Positions 21,707 through 25,605 of a stretch of 25,605 nt of DNA are shown in pieces (the first letter of the stretch is position 1; every line of letters starts with the position of its first letter). This DNA comes from VBCK01 sp036270655. Its GTDB lineage: Bacteria > Pseudomonadota > Gammaproteobacteria > Burkholderiales > Burkholderiaceae_F. The stretch spans positions 1 to 25,605 of the forward strand of contig DATBCD010000059.1 of assembly GCA_036270655.1 (NCBI GenBank), read 5' to 3'. A program made the translations under genes and the position numbers. Under the pieces are notes generated by a model. It had not been told where the DNA came from. It did no database searches and saw nothing but the letters and a program-made list of their open reading frames with translations.

Positions 21707-22267
21707 TCACATCGACGCGGCGGCGAATTCGTCCCGCAACAACCCGAACAGTACCGAATCGGACACTTCCTCCCCGACGATCCAGCGCTGGCGCAGGTAA
21801 CCCTCCTGCTTGAAACCGAGGCGCTCGAGCAGGCGTGCCGAGCGCCGGTTCCGCGGATCGATATCGGCCTCCACCCGATTCAGGCCCAGCTCGGCAAATC
21901 CGAAGCGCAGCAGGGCCAGCAAGGCTTCGTGCGCGTAGCCGTGCCCCCAGCAGTGGCAGGCGGTTCCGTATCCGACATCGGCGCGCTTGCTTTCCCTCAC
22001 GAAGTTGAAAAGCGTGCATTTTCCCAGAAGCTGCGCGTCGCCCGTGCGCTCGATCCCAAGCTGCAGGTATTCTGCCGCGGCCATCGCCTTCAGATCAGCG
22101 GCGATTTTCTCGCGCGCCACGTCGACGCAGCTCCAGGCCGGGCTGCTCCAGTAGCGCATCACCCGCGGGTCGGAGAAAATGGAAAAGAGCTCCGGCGCGT
22201 CCGCTTCCCGAAGCGGCCGCAGCAGCAGCCGCTCGGTGCGCAGCATGACCCGATCGAAGGAGGGCAT
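21707..22267 (-). CDS. GNAT-family N-acetyltransferase (RimJ/RimL type)
   Basis: This 186-residue protein has the GNAT fold. It begins with LRTERLLLRPLREADAPELF, typical of the RimJ/RimL-like branch. A central strand and acetyl-CoA-binding loop region follows (GYGTACHCWGHGYAHEALLA, in the place of the usual Q/R-x-x-G-x-G/A motif), then LGLNRVEADIDPRNRRSARL and LERLGFKQEGYLR, the strongly conserved C-terminal half. These enzymes acetylate protein N-termini, amino acids or small amines; the substrate here is unknown. The start at ATG 22267 has GAGG just upstream. It lies 37 bp downstream of the peptidase gene. Confidence 0.93.
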   Translation of the reverse strand: MPSFDRVMLRTERLLLRPLREADAPELFSIFSDPRVMRYWSSPAWSCVDVAREKIAADLKAMAAAEYLQLGIERTGDAQLLGKCTLFNFVRESKRADVGYGTACHCWGHGYAHEALLALLRFGFAELGLNRVEADIDPRNRRSARLLERLGFKQEGYLRQRWIVGEEVSDSVLFGLLRDEFAAASM

Positions 22268-22304
22268 GCCTCAAACTGTACCCGCCGGGCGCGAAGGCGG
22301 AGCG

Positions 22305-23669
22305 TTACTCGTCGTCGAACAATTCACTCCCACTCGACGGGAGCAGGACCAGGTTCGGGGTGCCCCAACCGGTGGCCAGATCCCATCCGGGTGCCGCGCT
22401 GTAGCCCGGTACTGCGGCCACCGCATTGGTGCCGACCGTGACGTCGTGGAGGAAATCATAGATTTTTCCGCGGCCGCCGAGGGCGTACAACTTCCCATTC
22501 AGGAAGCCTAGCGGGTGCCCGGCAACCTGATTCAGGTCGGCGACGATCCCCGCCCATTGCGGTGAGCCCTCGCTGGTGCCCCCGGCGAAGGTGTAACCGG
22601 TCGCAGTGGGTCCAAGGAAGCTCACGTAGATCAGGATCGCGGAGAAGCCATCGGCGTTGTACGAAACATCCGGAATCCCACGGTGGCCAGCCAGCGTCGC
22701 CTGAAGCTGTGGCGACAGCGACTTCTCTTGATATTCCGGAATCGAAAAGACCTGGCTGATGCCACCGCCGCCGGCTGCAACAAAACCGAAATTGGCGTCA
22801 TTCCAGACGGTTTCGTATTGGTAGTTTCCTGACGTGTCCGCAAAAAGGGTTGTTCCGCCAATCGCCGTGACCAGCGGCGACGAGGCTGGGAATCCAACGG
22901 TGGGAAACGGATAAAAAGTTACCAAATCCAGCCCGACATTGGCGCTTCCGCTGTCACCGGTCGACGCCAACACGGTGACATGCTCCCGGCGAGCGCGCTC
23001 ATAGAACTCGTTGAAATTAGCGAACACCTGCCGCCCGCTCGGCGTGAACAGCGTGTTTTCCGTGGCTCCCCAACTTTGCGAAATGATCTTGCCGAGCTTG
23101 TGATCCAGAGCATATTTCTCGAGAGCCAGGAACTCGGGCATGCCCTGAACGCCTTCCGTCTCGTTGATGGGGCTGGTCAGGACGACGATGTTCGCACTGG
23201 GGGCAATCGCGTGAGCCCATTGCACGTCCAGCGACGTTTCGAATGCCCAGCCGACCTGACCGCTGTCGGTCGGGTCAAAAGGGACCGTGCCGAGCGGGGA
23301 CAGTACCGTGAGCGACGGGGGATCGGGCAGGCCGTATCCCTGGTCGAAGGCCTGCAGGTCGGCCAGCGCGGTCGGACTCCCATACGATTCGATCAGGACG
23401 ATCGTCTGATCGACCCCGGTGAACCCCGCGTCGATCATCGGCGCCAGCCCATACGCGGTGCGAATCTCCTGGGGGCTGTAACAGGGCACGCCAAAGTTCG
23501 CCCGGCAGAAGGCGTCGGTCGGAGGCAGATCGGCCGGCGAGGTTGAAACAAGCCTGCCGACGCGAATCGTGGGGGCAGCGGCTGCCTCGCCCGCGATCAG
23601 CAGACCGACACAACCGGATACCAATGCAGCAGCACATGCGCGCTTCGAATCGATCCAGAGAGCATTCAT
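22305..23669 (-). CDS. Secreted sedolisin-type serine-carboxyl peptidase (family S53) without pro-domain
   Basis: This 454-residue protein has a signal peptide (residues 1 to about 31, ending AAAA). The sedolisin catalytic set is visible: E144 and D148 in FETSLDVQWAHAIAP, the oxyanion D239 in LASTGDSGSAN and the nucleophile S366 in FAGGTSEGSPQWAG. The C-terminal calcium site is suggested by D409-V410 in FLHDVTVGTN and by GWDLATGWGTPN. Such enzymes cleave proteins, often at acid pH, outside the cytoplasm. The family usually has a pro-domain of roughly 150-200 residues; here the catalytic domain starts within about 30 residues of the signal cleavage site. C55 and C63 may form a disulfide. ATG 23669 has GGAGAGG eight bases upstream. 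Confidence 0.93.
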   Translation of the reverse strand: MNALWIDSKRACAAALVSGCVGLLIAGEAAAAPTIRVGRLVSTSPADLPPTDAFCRANFGVPCYSPQEIRTAYGLAPMIDAGFTGVDQTIVLIESYGSPTALADLQAFDQGYGLPDPPSLTVLSPLGTVPFDPTDSGQVGWAFETSLDVQWAHAIAPSANIVVLTSPINETEGVQGMPEFLALEKYALDHKLGKIISQSWGATENTLFTPSGRQVFANFNEFYERARREHVTVLASTGDSGSANVGLDLVTFYPFPTVGFPASSPLVTAIGGTTLFADTSGNYQYETVWNDANFGFVAAGGGGISQVFSIPEYQEKSLSPQLQATLAGHRGIPDVSYNADGFSAILIYVSFLGPTATGYTFAGGTSEGSPQWAGIVADLNQVAGHPLGFLNGKLYALGGRGKIYDFLHDVTVGTNAVAAVPGYSAAPGWDLATGWGTPNLVLLPSSGSELFDDE

Positions 23670-23933
23670 CAGGCCTCTCCCATTGACTTTCGCATGTTCC
23701 CCGTGGCAACACGGGGTCCGTTCTTATCGACCAGCTCTTGAAACAACTCGGGGCGCGACGGGCGCTCTCTAAGACTGACCAGTCGCCGGGCCGAAGCCCC
23801 GCGATGCGAGGCCAGCTTTGACCAGTTTCCGACCCGCGTCAATGAGCCGCCCGGCTTGCGAAGCGTCAGTCCACGTAATGCGCAGCGCCCGTCACGTACC
23901 GGGCTTCCGGTTAGCGCCTTCAAGTTGCGCGTC
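23670..23933 (-). other. Gap between kinase and peptidase genes; hairpin and possible 84-codon frame
   Basis: The gap holds a hairpin, CCCCGTG-GCAA-CACGGGG (23699-23716), without a T-tract on either strand, in what would be the leader of the peptidase message. A minus-strand frame of 84 codons runs from ATG 23923 and stops in a TGATG overlap with the peptidase start. Its product is Arg-rich, shows no domain I know and has no clear ribosome site, so I do not call it a gene. Confidence 0.4.
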
Positions 23934-25439
23934 CTATTGCTCGGGCTCGACGCAGGATGCGTCCGCGTTCAGTGCGGCTTTGAGCAGCTGCATCACCGTC
24001 TTCGCAATTTCGTCCTTCTTGATGAAGTCGCTCAAGCTTCGGTCGATGGTTTGTGACCAGATGTGTGTTCCGTCGATCGTCCTGATCAGCTGGGCCGTGA
24101 TGCGCAGTGTCCTGCCGGATTTGACGGCAACCGGCCCAACCCGCCTTGCCGCCCCGAGCCGACCAGCAATCGAGCGGCCTGCGTCGCTGCCGCCGTTGAA
24201 CTGAAACGACGAGGTGCGCGCCATGACCCGAAGCTTCGGGTTGCGCGACAGCTGGTCGACAAGTTCCTTCGTGGTAAGCCGATCGGGCCTGGCTTCTACC
24301 GGCTCGCCGCTCAGGTAGGCCTGCAGGTCGTCAGCCAGCGCCGCTACGGTGGGATAGCGATTCGGGGGTCGCCTTGCAAGCGCCTTGAGCGCGATCGCGT
24401 CCAGATCGCCGCGCAGCCGACCGGCCAGCCTGCCCTGCGTCGTAGCCCGCGCGATTCCCGCTCCTGGCCCCACTTGGGCGCTGGGCGGTTCCACCCGGGT
24501 CCATGCGATGGCCTGCTCCAGCTGTGCCGCCGAGACGCCCAGCTTGATCTGATAGGGACGGCTGCCCGCGAGCAGCTCGTACAGCACCACTCCGAGCGAA
24601 TAAACGTCGCTGGCCGCGTCGACCGGATCGCCTCGCAACAGCTCGGGGCTGGCGTAGTCCGGCGTGAGCGCACGCGCGTAGGACTGGGTCAGCGGCGCTC
24701 GCTCGGCTTCTTCCTGCTCCTCGAGCAGCTTGGCAATCCCGAAGTCAAGCAGCCGAACCTGGCCCGATTCGGTCACCAGGATGTTGGACGGTTTCAGGTC
24801 CCGGTGAATGACCTGGCGCGTATGGGCGAATTGCACGGCATCGAGCACCTGCAGGAAAAGCTTCAAGCGCTCGCGAAGACCAACACCTCGTGCATCGCAC
24901 CAGGTCGTCAGCGCAGGGCCCTGAACATATTCCATCGCGAGGTACGGCAGCCCGTCCGGGCTGACGCCGGCGTCGTACAGCCGTGCGATGTTGGGGTGCT
25001 CCAGGCTCGCCAGAATGTCGCGTTCCCGCGCAAAGCGCCGTGCCAGGTCCTTGCGCAATCGAGCCAGCGTGGGCAGCTTCAAGGCCACGTTGCGCTTGTA
25101 GGCCCCGTCAGCGCGCTGCGCCAGCCAGACTTCCGCCATGCCGCCGGTGCCCAATTCGCGGACGAGCAGGTAGGGCCCGACGCGTTCGCCCGGCTTCAGC
25201 GTGCTGACGCTGATCGGGCTCCAGTACTTCCCGGAATCGATTTTGGGCAGGGTCGCGAGCTCACTCCAACTCGCGGTGCTGCCCCCCTCGTGCAGCAGCG
25301 CCTGTCGCAGCGCCGGGGCCAGATCTCGAAACTGGGGCGCGAGGCAGTCCAGCCAGCGCTGGCGGCCATGCGCGTCCAGAGGCAGCGCCTCGTCCAGCAG
25401 CCGGCTCATCCGTACCATCTGCGCAGCCGAGATCGCCAT
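23934..25439 (-). CDS. Ser/Thr protein kinase fused to a TolB-like domain fragment
   Basis: This 501-residue protein has a short N-terminal region, then a complete Hanks-type kinase domain: glycine loop GTGGMAEVWLA (97-107), ATP lysine K121 in VALK, HRDLKPSN at 212-219, DFG at 232-234 and YASPELLRG in the activation segment. The domain ends near 375-385 with LQAYLSGEPVEARPDR, where related kinases normally continue into a membrane helix and TPR repeats. Instead the sequence changes to LVDQLSRNPKLRVMARTSSF and LRITAQLIRTIDGTHIWSQT, the second half of a TolB-like domain found behind such kinases or adenylate cyclases. No membrane segment remains. The start at 25439 has a strong GGGAGG site; an in-frame ATG at 25517 has none. 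Confidence 0.88.
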   Translation of the reverse strand: MAISAAQMVRMSRLLDEALPLDAHGRQRWLDCLAPQFRDLAPALRQALLHEGGSTASWSELATLPKIDSGKYWSPISVSTLKPGERVGPYLLVRELGTGGMAEVWLAQRADGAYKRNVALKLPTLARLRKDLARRFARERDILASLEHPNIARLYDAGVSPDGLPYLAMEYVQGPALTTWCDARGVGLRERLKLFLQVLDAVQFAHTRQVIHRDLKPSNILVTESGQVRLLDFGIAKLLEEQEEAERAPLTQSYARALTPDYASPELLRGDPVDAASDVYSLGVVLYELLAGSRPYQIKLGVSAAQLEQAIAWTRVEPPSAQVGPGAGIARATTQGRLAGRLRGDLDAIALKALARRPPNRYPTVAALADDLQAYLSGEPVEARPDRLTTKELVDQLSRNPKLRVMARTSSFQFNGGSDAGRSIAGRLGAARRVGPVAVKSGRTLRITAQLIRTIDGTHIWSQTIDRSLSDFIKKDEIAKTVMQLLKAALNADASCVEPEQ

Positions 25440-25605
25440 GGCACACCTCCCGCCGAGCGTCGTTGTTCCGCAGACGGATTGCGGCACGCAAATCCGACAT
25501 TTCGGGTCGACGGGCACGTTCGAGCAGGCCGACTCGCGGCGCGCGAATCAATCCCTGGCGAGCCACCTCCGGATCGCACCCGCTTGCGACTTCGACTTGC
25601 TGGTG
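25440..25605 (-). other. Upstream region of the kinase gene at the window edge
   Basis: No gene can be assigned. On the minus strand a frame open from the window edge reads TSKSKSQAGAIRRWLARD and stops at 25548-25550. It could be the C-terminus of an upstream gene, for instance the sigma factor often found before such kinases, but it is too short to decide. The kinase ribosome site lies next to 25440. Confidence 0.25.

Noticed and set aside
23699..23716. Rho-independent terminator after the kinase gene
   Set aside because: The hairpin is perfect but no T-tract follows on either strand.
23669..23923. 84-residue protein upstream of the peptidase
   Set aside because: Has a TGATG overlap with the peptidase start but no ribosome site, no recognisable domain and Arg-rich composition typical of chance frames in this DNA.

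Overview
This is high-GC DNA with long, tightly packed genes, probably from a betaproteobacterium (Burkholderiales-like). That assignment is an inference from gene content, ATGA/GTGA-type overlaps and codon bias; there is no rRNA or other phylogenetic marker here. Positions 1 to about 19,850 form one choline / glycine betaine uptake and catabolism locus, built as two divergent gene sets around a control region at about 9,692-10,000.

Leftward set (minus strand, in transcription order): dgcA and dgcB (dimethylglycine demethylase and its membrane Fe-S partner), a dedicated etfA/etfB pair, a GbdR-type AraC regulator, a choline-binding protein (ChoX-like), L-serine dehydratase (sdaA) and the first 45 codons of sarcosine oxidase subunit beta (soxB). 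Rightward set (plus strand): an SMR-family small exporter, ABC ATPase (proV) and permease (proW), betaine aldehyde dehydrogenase (betB), choline dehydrogenase (betA), a non-pyrrolysine MttB-family methyltransferase, a betaine-type binding protein (proX), a secreted SMP-30-like beta-propeller and a cupin. Together they spell choline -> betaine aldehyde -> glycine betaine -> dimethylglycine -> sarcosine -> glycine -> serine -> pyruvate. GlyA and the other Sox subunits would lie beyond the left edge. The step from glycine betaine to dimethylglycine has no Rieske oxygenase (gbcAB) in the window; the MttB-like protein is the obvious candidate for it. This is the most interesting biological hypothesis here.

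A family of palindromic GC-rich repeats (core CCCCTCTCCCGC / GCGGGAGAGGGG) occurs after gbdR, between dgcA and dgcB, and inside the 5' end of proV. In proV, 39-nt tandem copies remain in frame and seem to encode a low-complexity N-terminal extension of about 59 residues.

After the cupin there is a short decayed copy of the 3' end of the SMP-30 gene, then an inverted repeat, and the theme changes. From about 19,940 to the right edge lie an unrecognised membrane-anchored or secreted Cys-rich protein (+), and, on the minus strand, a tautomerase, a GNAT acetyltransferase, a secreted sedolisin (S53) peptidase without a pro-domain, and a Ser/Thr protein kinase fused to a piece of a TolB-like domain. 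This part looks accessory and has no visible link to betaine metabolism.
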